A DNA stretch of 64,000 nucleotides from Phylloscopus collybita (GCA_027886175.1 JAJNNQ010000009.1:26277501-26341500); one strand, 5' to 3'; positions 23,301 to 53,591 are shown, counted from the first letter of the stretch. Notes: generated by a model not told the origin, from the letters alone. Numbers and translations: made by a program.

Positions 23301-26300
23301 TATCCATACACTGAAGGTATGTTTTTAATATTTGCTGCCTGTGGGGAGCTGTAAAAGTGAATTGAAGGCTTAGGAGAGAATGTGCGTTAGACTTCTTGGG
23401 GATGGCATTAAGGCAGTCCCTGTTTTAAAGTAACTCATACCCAAAGAAAAATCATGATTGTTCCTCCACTGGAGTGGATATTTGGACCTTTTCTTACAGC
23501 CTCAGTGATTTCTTTAGCACTGCAACTTAATTGTGAAATAGTGGTACAAATTCTGAGCCATATTTTAAAACCAGAGGTGCCAGGTGCACTGTATTTGATT
23601 GTGTTGCAGTTGGCATGGCATTTTCAGATGACACTACCTGTTCAAAACTTCCAAAAGCTTACACATGAGAATGATCACTTTTTGGGCTCAGGCAAAAATA
23701 AAATGCAAATGTTGTTGGAACACTCAAGACTTGTGTCAAAGTATGTACTAGAGGATAAAGTTATATAAGTTTCATCAAGGGTTAATTAAAAAAAAAAAAA
23801 ACAAACCAGAAAAAACCCCCAAAAAACTCCAATACAAACTCAGAATTTCCTGCTGAGCTGAAATGCCTCTAGAATTGCATTGCTGTCCCAGTTCCCAGAT
23901 CCCTGTTCCGCCTGTGATTGAAATGTGTGCATTCAAAGCTCCTCACTGTTGCTGAGCAATGGCTACCTGGGTGAGAGGGACCTAAAGCCACTTAAGCAGC
24001 TCCTCTTGTACTTTTGCATAAGCATTTTAGATTTTAACAGGGCAGAACAGCCTCTTGCTAATCAGCCATATCAGGATACACAAAGTTGGTGTTCCAGTTG
24101 GGACCTCAAAGCACATCTATCCACACAAAACCTAACATGCACTCTAAATGTTAGAACAGCCACACTGGTTGGAAGCAATTTGAGCCCCTTGCTGCTGGAG
24201 GAAAGGACAAAACTTAACCTTTCCCTCAAATCTTTGAAGAGTGCTTAACCACTGCAAGCATGCAGAGATCTGTGGCAAGGGAAGAACTTGACCTCCCCTT
24301 TTCCCTCACACTCTCAGTTTGTTTCCTGAAGTAACTGCAAGCGAGCTTGCCTCTAGAGCTTTGGGTTTCTGCCTTCTTATAGCAGGACTCAGACAGGTCC
24401 TGTTATCTTCTGTATGATGACTGTGAAATGTCAGTTCAGCTACAGTGGGGAACTTTCCAAAGGACAGGATTTACTTCCTGAAGGTGATCTTAGACAGACT
24501 TGTTCCCTGGGGGAGGTAAAATTCAAAACTTCTTTAGGAAGGAATGAAGATGCATTTGCACAGAAGTTGGTAAAATAATACACTGTAACAGCTTTTCTCT
24601 CTCTCCCCCCCTCCTGATGACAGATGTCATCTCCAGTAGGAGGAGATCTTCACAGAAAAATAGTACAGCAAAAAAGCTGCCAGAAGCTCAACAGATGCTT
24701 GTGAATATCAAGCATTAAGTTCAAATCTTTTTCAATGACAGAACTTTTCAGAGAAGAACAGGCTGTCATTCACTTGGTGCTTCCCAGACCCCAGGATCTC
24801 ATCCAGCAGGCAGCTGCAGCATCTAGTGAACTGCATGCTGGCAGAGGAAAGAGGATGGGCTGTGGCCCCTGCAAGGAACCATCAGTCAGGACCAAGTGAG
24901 GTCTGATGGAAGAAGGGAGAAAAGGAGGAAGAAAACAAGAAAAAAGAAACATCACCCGCCCCTTACAGCACTGTCTGGGAGAAGCTAGTAGCCCACTTTG
25001 CCAAACCCCTCTTATAGCTCTTTACACTGATAAAAACACTCTGAGCTGACAGACCAGAAAGCTCTTGAGCACAGGGAACCAACACTCACTCAAATAGATA
25101 ATATAATTGAGATGCTGAGCTCTGGAGAATTTGTTTGGATTGGAAAATGACTGTATTTGTCTTAATATGGCAGAGCCTCTTTCCCATTACATCCTTTCCT
25201 TTTTCCAACACTAAACATCTACTAAATGGCCACTTTCATAGCTAGTACAGGTTCATATTCAGTATGCTTTAAAAGTTATTTCCAATACAGGACCTCCTTC
25301 CAACTTACTTACCAAACAAAACCAAACCCCTCAACTGGAATTGTGAAGACTTCTTTACCAACTGCTTTCTCTCTAACACTCAAAACATTTTGTCCTAGAG
25401 AGCCTGTCACATCCTCATAGGCATTTCTGACTCCAATTTAACTACATCACTTCTACAGTCAAGAGTGTTTTTTTTTTTAATCCATGGTGAAATCCTGCTA
25501 CTTGTCTTTGCTTGTAAAAGCAGTTGCAGTCATGAGCAGACAGGAAAACGTAACTTCACAAAAACAAGGCACAATGGCCTCTACTTTGTTTTGTTTTGGT
25601 AAAGGCCTTAGAATATCTTAAATCCTGTTATTAAACATTTTACAGCTTTAGGTTTTTTTGGTTAATTGCAGAAAAGTGCATAAATGAAAGGATAATGGAC
25701 AGATTGCAGCGTGATACCACAGATACCAACTTTCCTTAAACAGGTATTTATCTAAGTGGAAAACCTTCCCATTATAAATCCAGTTGTAGATAGCCAGGTC
25801 TTTACAGTCAAAGACAATAAAACAACATCTCAGCCTTGGTGAGGTGCAGGCCAGGCAGATGTGGTTTGTCTACTGACAGTATGCAAAGGCAACCATTCTC
25901 TCTGGGAACTGTCCCTGCCCCAGTGTCAAGTGAGCAAAGGCTGGTACTGTGGGGCTCCCTCATGCTGTTCTCCAGGACCCAGCTGTGCAGGTAACTCTAT
26001 CTTGTCTCATTTGTAATTAATGCAAGTGAATCTAAAGCACAGTTTGAGTATCTAGCAGATATTTACCCCATCTCACACATACTGATGCAGAGCTCCAAGG
26101 AATGGGTTAGATCACCTAAAAACCCCAGAAGTTGACCAAGCTCTGTAAAGCACTTAGCAATGTCTGAACCTAGCCTCATCTTTCATGGGGTTCAAAACAA
26201 ACATCTTTCTACTAATGTTCTAACATCGCTTCAAATTTCACTCCCATCAACGTATCTGACAGTCATCTTTGTACATTGTCTCAAAGAAACTCAGGGCCAG

Positions 26301-28418
26301 TAAAAGGCCCACGAAGAAACAACTTGCAAGAATGAATGTGACAAATACTTGCCAATCACCAAAAGAATAATCAGCTTAGATGGAGAAATATGAAGTTGCC
26401 ATTTCATACCAAGAAAACTGAAATTTCAAAACTTAATGTTCATTAGTGGTCATCTAGGGCAGCAAGATGCTACAAGAAATGACATTTGGTAAAAGCCTGG
26501 AGATAAATATTAATCATAAATTAAGAATTTCATCGAGATCTCTGGCCATAATTTAACAAAACTGGAAAGAAATCCTTGCCAAAATACACATCACTTCCAG
26601 GCAGGTATTTCTGAGTATGGTGACTCCACCCCATCACGTTGAAGTTTATGAGCTCTCTCATATTAACATACACGCACATCCTGTTACCATATAGAAATTT
26701 ATGTATCACTAATCTTTTGAGACACATCTAATTTTGTTCTCATGCTTACACAAAGAACATTTCTGCATCAACTTGTCAATCTTAAAACTGAACAAAGAAG
26801 TCACAATCCCATAAATAAGGTGCTCCAACAATAATTTAGAGTAGCTCTTGTTGGCTGCTTCAGGAGTGCTGCCCGGCAAAGGAGACTCCCTTAAGTCTGA
26901 CAGAAAATGAGAAGTTGACTCTTTTGTTGACTATTGCTCATCATCAGGTAAGACTAATCATTAATGGTGTACTTTGCCTATATAGAAAGTGAGCTTTCCC
27001 TTTTTCTCCAAGTCTAAATCACTTGCATTCCATTTAGACTTGATTACATTGATTCTGAACCTTACTATGATCAAACTTTGTCCTTAGCCAGCTGTTTTAT
27101 TGTTCCATAGCTAAAGAACCCATGCTGTGTGATGGGGAAGGGAAGAAAATGAAAAAGAAAAAACCTGTTAGAAAGTACTCCCCAAATTCAAAATACAAAG
27201 TACAGCGTGGTACTCTCTCCAACCTATTTACTGAAATGTTTGCTTTGCAAACATTCAGTTGAGTTTGTTGTTCTACCCCAGTGTAACTTCACAAAATGAC
27301 ACAATCTGGTACACAAAATATTCACCTAAAAATTCCAATTTGAGAAAATTCTTAAATATCTTTCATCTCCAATCGCAATTTTCTGTCACTCCCAAGAGCA
27401 CCTATAATAATCACATCTATGGAACGGTTACTTATTGGTTAATTATGGAATGGAAGAGTGGTACTTATAATTAGCCTTAATGCAGCATTTGTTAAACACA
27501 GTAAATTTGCTTTTTATATTGTTGCTATTTTTCTTCGATTCAGTTTTGCCTTACATAGTTCACACAATTCCAGAAGTAAAACTCCTTTATGCACAGGGCA
27601 GTGCAACCCAATTGACATTTGCATATTTACTGTATTAAGAAGTCATGGGATCTTATAAAGACACTTAAAAGCCACATCTTTCAGCAGACTAGGGAATACT
27701 CAATTTCAAACTCAAGCTGTTGGCAAGAATTTAAAAAAAATAAAATCACCACTGGTTTGTTTTGGTGTTTCAAGCCTGGCTACAGGAACTTTTCACTGCC
27801 AAGGAGAAAAAATCCTGCCACCTGCATTCTTAAGAAGATCATGGTGATAAAAAGATTACATTTCTATGGTTATAGCATGTGGAAGTGGAAAAATAGAGGA
27901 TTCCCTTTCTTTTATTATGCAAATAAAACTTTCCAAATATTCACCCAGGACTTCAGTCATACCCTAGAAGGGAAATTTACTCTAGATAGAAACTGATATT
28001 GAAAGATGATCCGGCAGATTTCAAGTTGCCTGTAGTATCTCCAGCCTTGAACTCCAGAAGAGAACAAGGCCAGAGTATCTGACTAGCAAGTCAGTGAGAC
28101 ACCTCACTGCTCTGCAAGGACAGTTTCCTTCAACTTTTAAGTTTTGCAAAATGCAAACTTCAGACCTAATTTAAACAAAGTAGAATGAAAAGCAGGACAC
28201 CAGGAAAAAACTTGTCTGACCAATAATCAGTCTGAGATGGGTACTATAATCAGAAACAGATTATGAACACAGCAGTTACGTCATGAAGTGCTCACAACCT
28301 TAATGTAGGCTAAACAGCAGCTTCTGGATTTACTTAAGGTCCCAGAATAGAAGTGTATGGAAAAGGAAAAGTGATTTTAAGTTTCTGACAAAGTTAAAAA
28401 TATTACAAACTTTTACCT
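20392..28418. other. Intergenic region between PAICS and LONRF1 3' ends
   Basis: Apart from the CR1 copy at 20905-21768 I see no gene. Small open frames at 22445-22729, 23454-23768, 23925-24248 and 27619-27996 have no recognisable domain and no convincing splice pattern. A-rich low-complexity sequence occurs at about 23787-23830. SRP72, which follows PAICS in mammals, is not detectable. Confidence 0.6.
20905..21768 (+). mobile_element. CR1 LINE, 3' part (RT-domain end through 3' terminus)
   Basis: A plus-oriented avian CR1 retroposon, truncated at the 5' end. It begins in the late reverse-transcriptase region (GCAAATTTGCAGATACCATC) and runs through the ORF2 C-terminal portion. It ends with TCTTCCAACCTAGATGATTC followed by two ATTCTAT-type units. 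Stops and small indels break the reading frame, so it is inactive. It lies in the PAICS-LONRF1 intergenic region. Confidence 0.9.
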
Positions 28419-29486
28419 TTTATTGAAAATTAAATATATTAGCAAAAGCAAGATTTAAGAAATATTTTACAAATGATTTACATACAAGAAAGCCAGTATC
28501 AGACATATTCACAAATATGCAAACCTTTAATTACAAAAAGTACCTATTGGCAGCATGATGCTAACCTTGCCACTGCAGTGCGCTCTACTATTTATATGAA
28601 TAAGGCATAGAACTCACATTTGCACCAACTTAAAAAGTTCAAATAAAACTTTAAGCTTTTGAATCCTGGATGCACAATCTCCCGATAGACACACGCACAC
28701 TCTAAGATTTCTTCTTCTAAGTTCTACTAACTAAGTGTGTGCTCTGGAAGAACAGCCTGAAAAGCCCAGTAGAAATGTAACTGGTACTAGCATTCAGATT
28801 TCAGTTTCCTCTTTAAAATGTACAGGCCTAGGTATGTAAACCATATTCACAGTTTAAGTATTTTTAGACAAAAGTACCTTTTTTTTTCTGCATTTGTTCC
28901 TTAAAGTTGGCTCTCAGTTCAGCATACAGCTCACGTCACCTGTTTTGTGATGCATACATTTACAAGGTAATTTAAAAAAATCTGTGCCATATTCATGGTC
29001 AAGATAGTTAAACAAGAGTAGTAATATCCAACTGTGACATTCAATACTATATTTCAAATATTTGTGCAAACAGCAAAAAAACAGTTGTTTGAGGCAAACA
29101 TTTGCAAAACCTTTATTACCTCCTCAATGTTGTAAACTTGGACTGTCAGCCTTAAGTCTTGCATTTCCACAGCTTAGAAAAGTCAATTGCTAAAATGATC
29201 AAGTCTCAAAAAGGTTCTTTTCTACGTAGTGCAAATTTTAATGTAGATAACACATGAAAAACATATCTAGCTGGATTGACTTTGTGCAATTGTCCGTGGT
29301 CTTCTCTCATAGTTGAAGAAAGTGTGCATCCAATGAACCATGTGGTTCAGGAAGCCAGGAGGGTGGAGAGAAAAAACAGTTCCATTACACTTCTCAAACC
29401 AGTGCTAGATGTGCAAAGGCAGCAAAAATTCCAGCTGCTACTACAACCAGAACAGAGTAACTTTTCAGGAAGACCCAGGCGGTTAG
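28419..29486 (-). other. LONRF1: LONRF1 3' untranslated region (approximate extent)
   Basis: Sequence downstream of the LONRF1 stop on the minus strand. AATAAA signals on that strand lie at 29117-29112 and 28424-28419. AT-rich with several ATTTA elements. The distal site would give a 3' UTR of about 1.07 kb. The true end is inferred. Confidence 0.5.
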
Positions 29487-45516
<16,030 letters not shown>

Positions 45517-48500
45517 CGGCTGCGCGGTGCGGCGAAGGGGGTGTGGCGCTCCCGCTCCGGACGCCGGGATGGGCTCCGGGCTCGGCGCGGGCGGGGGGCG
45601 GGAGGAGGCGGGGGGTGGTTACAAAACACCGCTCCACGCGCGCGCCGCCAACGGCGCGGGGTCACGTGGGGGGACGGGGCGGGGCGGGCCCGTCCGGGAA
45701 CGCCCGTCCACAGGGGCGTCGGGCCCCCGGAACCCCCCGCAGCCCGCCCGGCACCGGGGAGGGGGGAGCGCCCGGCCGGGCCGGGGGTGGCTGGCAGGGG
45801 AAGAGGGACAGCCCTACGGGCTCCTGGTTGACTCCTGGGAGCGGCTGCCGTGGTGAGGGTTGGGCGTTAGCAGGGCTGTGGGGGAGGAAGGGATAGAGGG
45901 GCAGAGCCGCCGGGGCGGGGAGACGGTTCTCCAGCGGGGAACGGGGGTCTGTAGCTGCCGTGGTCTCGGAGGCATCACCCGGCGGGTACCCGCCGCCCTC
46001 CTTGTGGCTGCTACTCGCACTCGTCTTGGGCCGGCCCCTTTTCTTTCTGTGTTACTCTTTTAATGGAGGACACGATAAGATAAAAGTTACAAGGTTAAGG
46101 AAAAGCTCTTCGTCCTTAGGGTTTGTTTCCTCCCCTGTCTTCCGAGTGTTGCCAGCCCTCGCGGGACGGGTCGGAGGCGCTCGCTGCGCGCCCGCTGAGC
46201 CGTCACAGCCGGGCGGGCAGCGAGCCGCGCTCCCCGCCGGCGGCCAACGGAGGCGGGCGCTGCGGGGAAACACCTGACCTGTTTGTCTAAAGTAGGCACA
46301 GCGGGGAAATGCTTAGGCTTTTCAGGTGTACACCAGCCTCGAGTGTAAGCTTGAAGCCTATTTCATAAGTGCTATGTATTTATAATTGTTACAGTGCCGT
46401 TTTGTTTTGTTTTGTTTTTCTTTTAACGTTAGAAGGCTGTCATAAATCCAGACATTTCAGATAAATACAGCAGTAACTTTAAAACTTTCCAAGCAAAGCT
46501 CGCACATCAGGAAAATTAATATATGGCCTTACAAAGGGAACAAAGCTATATTTATCTTCAGCTGTGTTCCGTGTATGGCAGGCTGGAGGATGGTGCTAAA
46601 GGTTGTTAAGAGAGCTGTAGGCAAAGATGGCATGATTGGAAATAATACATGAGGATTTATATCCCAGTGTTTTGCCTGACCTCAGCTACTCTAAGGTTCA
46701 TCCTTACAGTTTCTTTCAAGCTCTTAAAGTCAAAGAAAAAAGATGTTATGGTAATTGAAGCACATGGGGACTATGAGTATATCCTAAACATGGATAGGAA
46801 AGATAGTCTCTTACAGTAATTAATTAAAAAATTGAGTGAGTTAGGAAATGACAGTCTAAGGATCAAAGTAAAATAGATATCTGTAGTGTGAACTTGAGTT
46901 GTGGTGGGATGTTGTAAATTGCTATGAATTATTGTGAATGGTTTTAATGGATTATGGATTCTGGTGTGGACATGTAAAGTGTGAGTTGACCCCTCACAAA
47001 ATATTAGAGTTAGCCAATTTGGACAAAAGTAAAACTCCGAAAGAAGTGTTAAAGAGAACAGTAGTTTATTTTGCATTTCAGATTAGATTACTTGTGGAAA
47101 TACAGAAGAAAAATAAAAACAGGACAAAGCCCAAGGGCATGTGGGATTGGAATTAGGATAGTAATGCTGTCCTCTGATGGAACAAGTAAAACATTAGAAA
47201 TGAAAACCTGTTTCCACCATTACCACTTCCAATGATTCCTATAAAAGTTCATAGATTAGTGTTTCTACTAAAAGTTCAAGCATTAGTGATTTAAGCAATC
47301 ATGAGTGCAATCAAGGCAATAATCCGCTATTTTACGTACTTTCTAGTGTAAAGGAACAAAATACTTAAGGCTTTGCCAGCATTAGCATCTTGGAGCAGAA
47401 GAGTTGAGGTTTTTCCCATCATCTTTCTCTTCAAAACTGAAACAGTGAAACAAGGGATTTTGCATAGGATGGATGAATAGATGGGTAGGGAGCCCACCAT
47501 TCTGTATTGCTCCCACTAGTTGTAGAAATGTCTGGTATCTGGGAGATTATTCACAGGAAAGCTAGACTATGTATTCACCTCGTCCTTATTCTCTAGACAT
47601 TATTTTTTATCCCTGTTGGAAATGATACTGGGCCTACTTAGACCGTGATGTTACCCAGTGTTGACATTCTTATATCTTTGAACTACAGTCGATTCTTTGA
47701 GCTTTGGTTTTGTTGTATTATTCCACCTTTGGCGTATTTAACTAAACAAGAAGAAAACACTCAAATTTCAAGTTTTTCAGTGTGTTACCATCGGGATGTG
47801 GTAGTTACGTAAGAGAGGAAAAAAAGACATTTTCAAGATTAGATAACACACAGCTCCACCACCACTCCATTAAAATAGCACACTCAAAAATCCTATTTTT
47901 TTTTTCCCTGCTTGTAGGGTCAGATAAGTGATATTTTAAAACAACAAAGCCTTGCCATTGTGCAGTTCATGTGGGCCATTCTAAGAAGGACTTTAGGGAC
48001 TGTTCATTCCCTTCCTGCTGTAGAGCAGTATTGTGCTGCTGGTTGTGGAAGTTGGTTGTTCTCATTCAGAAGGGTATCTGCAAAGCACTGTGCCTTCAGT
48101 ACAGTGAGGTAGAAGTAATTACTTTCTTAGACTTTTTAAGGAATTGGCTGGATGTTTTTCCAAGCAATTCCTTGTATGAGTAGTGTGTGCAACCCAATTA
48201 GACATGAAGTGACAATAAAACAGTGGTTCAAGTTGTATTTGACCCCACTTTAGGTCAATTAAGCACAATGATTCTGATTCAAGGTCTTCAGAAATCAACA
48301 GCAGTGTAAATGAAGTAAAGCAAGACCAACCCAGGCTAAGGAAATGGACAGTGGATCTAAAATTAATACCTACATACTGGAAATGTGGAGCCAAGCCCCA
48401 GGTCCTTGGCATATGCCCCAAGAAAAAGTAGTTAACTCAAAGGATGTAGTTGTATTCTAAGAGAAATAATGGCTTTCTGGCTGTTCTCTTTTTCTTTGAA

Positions 48501-48749
48501 GGTAGATGCTAGTTATCGAGCTATTGTAACTTTTTGCAAAGATATCTGTAGCAAAGGCAAAATAAAATGAACTGGAGAAAGATTAGATTAGGCAAATAAG
48601 AGTCAAAAAAGAAAAGCATAGTGTTCCTAAAAACTATTTGTTCTACCAAGAAACACTTAAATATCATTTCTTCTAGGGGAAAAAAACCCAACCAAAAAAG
48701 GAAATATAAAGCCATATTTAAAATTCTTGGATGGCTTTTGAAGACCTTA

Positions 48750-49057
48750 GCTTGTAATGTTTGAGTTCCTTCAGCCCTGGTTAAGAAATAATGCTCAGAA
48801 CCAACTATGATTTGTTTTGTTTCAGTTTTTCATTGTTGTTTAGTAGACTTTCAGGGCGTTAGTGAGATAGTTTTGGCAGAGAGATTTTTAAATGGAAAAA
48901 TCCTCATCATCACTGCAGTAAAACAGACACTAATTCTTGTTTGTGCAACACAGTGGTGGGCAGAAGTTGGTTTTGAGTAATTTTTTTTAGTTAGGAATGG
49001 TCAAAAAGCTGCATTTGCAGCTTAGTCTCGAAAGTTAGTTATGGTGAGCTGAACAGG
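48750..49057. repeat. Unclassified ~300-bp dispersed element, copy 1
   Basis: Aligns by eye with 53592-53890 along its whole length in the same orientation. Shared blocks include TTCAGCCCTGG, AGAAATAATGCT, GCAGAGAGATTTTTAAATGG, CATCACTGCAGT and CTTGTTTGTGCAACACAGTG. The match ends where a CR1 fragment begins at about 49058. I do not recognise the family. Confidence 0.85.
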
Positions 49058-49275
49058 GCTAGACTGTCAGCAGTACTGTGGCCAGCAGGACCAGGGCAGT
49101 GACTGTCCCCCTGTACTCAGCAGTGCTGCAGCCACATCTCAAGTCCCAAGTCCAGTTCTGGGCCCCTCACTACAAGAAGGACATTGAGGTGCTGGCACAA
49201 GTCCAGAGTAGGGCAACAGAAGGGTCTGGAACATAAGTCCTATGAGGAGCAGCTGAGGATGCTAGAATTCATCCC
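49058..49275 (+). mobile_element. CR1 ORF2 C-terminal fragment
   Basis: Plus-oriented CR1: ACTGTGGCCAGCAGGACCAG, then GGGCCCCTCACTACAAGAAG and GACATTGAGGTGCTGG. It stops before the 3' terminus. It directly follows the unclassified ~300-bp element. Confidence 0.85.
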
Positions 49276-49524
49276 AGAGACTAGCGTTTCCAAGAAGAAA
49301 AGCATTTTAAATGAACAAAATTTATTTTAGATTTTTTTCTTTTGGCAAAGGCAAGAATTCTAGCGTTTTTATGAAATGTGTTAAATGCAGTGACTTCTGC
49401 TGCACAAAACAAGTTTTTAGCTGTCTAAATAAACTGCTAATTAACAAACAGTCAAGTGCTTGTTGGGATTTCCCTTCAGTTCAGCATGAAATCTGAATTC
49501 TGCTTCATAGCATAATAATATGGC

Positions 49525-50070
49525 AATTGCCAGTGGGTGAGAGAAAGACTGTGCGTCTGGTCTGCCTAGACTTTAGTAAAGCCTTTGACACTGTTTCCCA
49601 CAGCCTTCTCCTGGAGAAACTGGCTGCTCATAGCTTGGACAGGTACATTGTTCCTGGCTGAAAAGCTATCTGCATGGCCAGGCCCAGAGAGTGGGGGTGA
49701 ATAGAGTGAACCCCTAGTGGGGTTCCCCAGGGCTCAGTACTGGGACAAGTTTAGTTTCACATTTTGATCAATGCTCTAGGGGTAGGGGTCAGTCTCTTCT
49801 CCAAGAAACAAGCAATAGGATGAGAAAATGGCCTCAAGTTGCCTGAGGAGAGGTATAAATTTGCTATAGGGAAAACTTTCCTCACTGAAAGGTCCAGCAT
49901 TAGAACAGGCTGCCCCAAGCAGTGGTGGAATCACCACCTATGGAGGGATCTAAACAACATATAGATGTGCCAGTTAGGGACGTGGTAGCCTTGGCAGTGC
50001 TGGGTTAACGGTTGGACTTGATCTCAAAAGTATTTTCCAACCTAAATGATTCTCTGGTTCTATGTCCTCA
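49525..50070 (+). mobile_element. CR1 LINE with internal deletion (RT segment joined to 3' end)
   Basis: Starts in the RT core (translated LVCLDFSKAFDTVSHSLLLE and, after stops, PSGVPQGSVLG). At about 49780 it jumps to the 3' end (AGTCTCTTCTCCAAGAAACA) and finishes with TATTTTCCAACCTAAATGAT TCTC. Several hundred bases of ORF2 are missing at the jump. Several in-frame stops; inactive. Confidence 0.88.
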
Positions 50071-50400
50071 TTTTTGGTTCAGTTACAGTTTTGGAGGTGG
50101 CTGCCCACTTTGTCAGAGCCCTGAGGAGCTTACTTCTGCTGGGTGATTTTGCACTTGGGGTAATGACATCCAGAACCCAGGAGATGCTGGTCCCTATTCC
50201 TCCTTCCCACTTACCACAATGCTAGTTTGCCTGTGGTGCTGGGAAGTCTCTTCTCATCTCCAAAAACAACTGTTTTCAGTCTTAACATACCAATGTTATG
50301 GACTGATGGTTTGGTTTTTTTTCTCCAAGCAGAGACTACTTGTTTTCAGTAGATGCAATGACACTTTTGAGATTTGTCTGAATGAGATTTCTCTCACTTC

Positions 50401-50418
50401 GATGATGATGATGATGAT
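50401..50418. repeat. GAT trinucleotide microsatellite
   Basis: Six consecutive GAT units. The poly-Met open frame over it is an artefact of the repeat. Confidence 0.9.
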
Positions 50419-53400
50419 GACAGCAACACTTGTCTTAAAAATACAAATGACAAAGGTTGACCTTGGGTTAAAGGTAGAATGTATAAAAGGAATGAAAGTT
50501 TAGGGCAGATTTTATCTAAAGAGATAAAATCTCAGCTAGGGTAGGCTGAGCTGACTAAGTTTCCAAATGTGACAGAACTGACAGCCATGACCGTCAGATG
50601 TTCAAAATCTGGGACACTGGCTGTAGACCAGCAAGCACAGTATTGCTTACAAGAAGGAAGAAAAAGGCATTCACCAAGTATATTCAATTAAGCTACCTCA
50701 ATAGTACGTTGGGGGTGTAAGATAATTAATAATTTTTCAAGTGAAAAATTAATGAGAGACATGCAGCTAACATGAATACCATAACCCTTGATTTTACCTA
50801 ACATAAAGGAAAGTCAACCTAACCAAGTATGCTTTTGTTCTTGTAATGGAAATTATATTCTGCACACAGGCAGTGCTCAGGCTCTCATCTCTTTGGACTT
50901 GAGTAAAACAGTTGCCACATGGAGAGTTTTGGCTGAAACGGAATACGGAATTCCTAAAAGGTTGTCAGGTCCAAAAGATCCTGTTAAAAGCCCGTGGAAA
51001 TAGATCATGTGATAGGACAAGCTTTCTGTCTGGAATCACACTTAATATGCATTTTTTGAGGATCAGCTTTGGTACTAATTTTACTTGATATTTTCATCAG
51101 TGACCTTGGCACAAAAAGGCAGGAAATTGATCTTTTGGTTTGGCAGCAAGTAAGAAAGTGATGTCAATAAACTGAGGAGAAAAATGTCAGACAGAAGGAA
51201 ACCGACCTGCATGACTACTGGGGTAATAGAAATGGAAGAATTGTAGTCATGCAAGTGTCAAACCATGCATATCTATTGAGAAAAATTATTGCGAGATCCT
51301 GAGAGTTTATTAATGGGAAATGATAGAAGATGAGAAAGAACAGGAAGCTATAAAAAAACTGATATAAGCTTAGACTTGTTTTTTTTACTGTTGAGATAAG
51401 GAATTATTCATTGTGCTATACATGATTCTGGTGAACAGAGTCACACAACAGACAGTTCTGGTCAGGTTATTTGTAAAAAAAGAGGAAGCATAACTAACTG
51501 AAGGAAGAAAAGGATAAATTGGAACAGATTTAGTGTACAACAAGAATTGAATGCCTGCTTCCCCTCTGTCTTGCCAAAATGAGGATGGAGAAGGGATATG
51601 ATTGCCCTATGTAAGTGATTGATGAAAACAGATAGCAAGTGACACATAAGAAAAAAGATGAAGTAAATGACTAAAAGAAATTCAGATTAGAGATTAGGAG
51701 AATACTTCTGAGAATCTGAAGTGAGATTATGGGATGGTTTCTGAGAAACAGTGGGGGGATTTACACACTGTCTAACTGGTTGTTAATGCCAGGTCAGGGA
51801 TTACCTGACACGCAAGCTGTTATAGCAAGGGTCTGGATTCAGTCTGAAGAACAGAAAACAGTTAATTAACAGTAGGAAAGAAGTTAGTAAATAGAAGAAT
51901 AATTGACAAAATGCTACCTAAACTTTTCAAATATTGAGTTCACCCCTTAGTCACAGTCATTGTTACACAGTGAATGTTTCAGTGTCTCAGCGGGGTGATG
52001 AAGGAATGTTTGCAAAGTCATGAGGACCACAACTGAAATGTTTCCCAGGTCCTTGGAAAAAATCAAACTCAGGGAAGAAGACTTTGGCGAAGTGTGAGGG
52101 AAGGAGAGGGAACCTCTTCCTTTGAAAGATCAGAGGAATAAGACATCCACTTAACCCTGTGGCCAGGTTAGGATACCCAACACACTGGCAGGACTCAGAG
52201 AGAAGGTAGCTGCTGTCAGTGCAGCAAAATATCCATACCCACCTCATGTTGCCATAGAGAGGCATGTTAGCCACTGCTGTGGTTGCCAAAATTGGGTGGG
52301 GAGAGAAAGCAGCAAAATCCAAGTTTAGCCACCTTCAGCTTCCTTTAGTAGCACTCCAAAGAGGAAGTGCTCATGGCTGCTGCCCTTCCTCTGCAAACCA
52401 TGCATGGCACTGAGCACTTCCCAGAGATTGTGTCTATTTAAACCATTACCTTTTGCTTTTCACTCCTAAATGGCTGTTCTGCCATTCTCACTGCTTTAGC
52501 TGAATTGAGCACATTCCACTTCAGGTGGATCCAGTGAAGGACAGAACAGGCCATGCTTACATCTTTGGTGATGGCTATAAATGGAAAAAGACTAGTTGAG
52601 TTGAAGTTGAATCCTCTCATGGAAAATAAGCTTATTACTACTGATAAAATTTTTGTTCAGTATCATTTTATTGTTTTTTAAAAATCCGTACACAAGAAAC
52701 CGACAAAACCCCAGTATAAACAGTCCTGTGAAAATGGCCGTGCCAAATACTTCTCTGAGACATTTGACATCTCTCTAGTAAGATTTTTTTAAATTGTTTC
52801 AGAAGGAAAGTGTGCAACATAACCTGCAAATGGTTCATGCATATTCATGCCTTCCATGTGTTAACTGCTGGGGAATGGCTTCAGATTGCTTCGCGTTATA
52901 AATTGTTACTTATTTACCATACCAGTTGGTGACCAAGGTAGCATATGTGAAGTGAATTTGCAGTTTCTATTACTGTTACTTGAAATTTTCCAGTGAAGCA
53001 TTTTCTCAAATTAAAAGGAAAAAAAAAAGTTACTTATCAATCAGGAAGGCTATGCTTTGTAGAAGAGTATTTGTTTAGATAATCTGACAAAACATAGGTA
53101 AGTTTTCATGAGAAGCATTTTCCAAATATCCAGGAAGATAGCACTGGTGATTTATATTTCTGAATAGCTCTACCATGGGACTAGTCCCCACATGCCTCTA
53201 ATCTGGTAAAATCCCTGTTGTGGAACAAGAAACTGATTTTGGGAAATCCATTTCTTGTCAAAGGTCAGCTCCTGGCTCCATAGCAATAGCCTCCTGCCAT
53301 GTGCCTGTAGCTGCAGTTAAAAAACTTCCAAATTCCTATTGAATCAGCAACCAGGACTTTGCAGTTCTGGCTTCCAGCCCTCCTCACATAAAAACATATA

Positions 53401-53591
53401 TGCAAATTTAATAATATATACATATTAAAGAAAATCAAGTTTTCCTTGAGAATCCGCAGTAATTTCCAACTTCTAAAAGCAGATCTGTTTAGAAAAATGT
53501 TTTTAGTTTTTCATCCATGAATAAAAATATTTTGTCTCATCTTTATGGTATTTATTTTGTCCTAAAATAGTTAAAAGTCATTAAAACTGAT

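Noticed and set aside
20392..28418. Searched for SRP72 exons downstream of PAICS
   Set aside because: No TPR-bearing or SRP72-like exon was seen on either strand.
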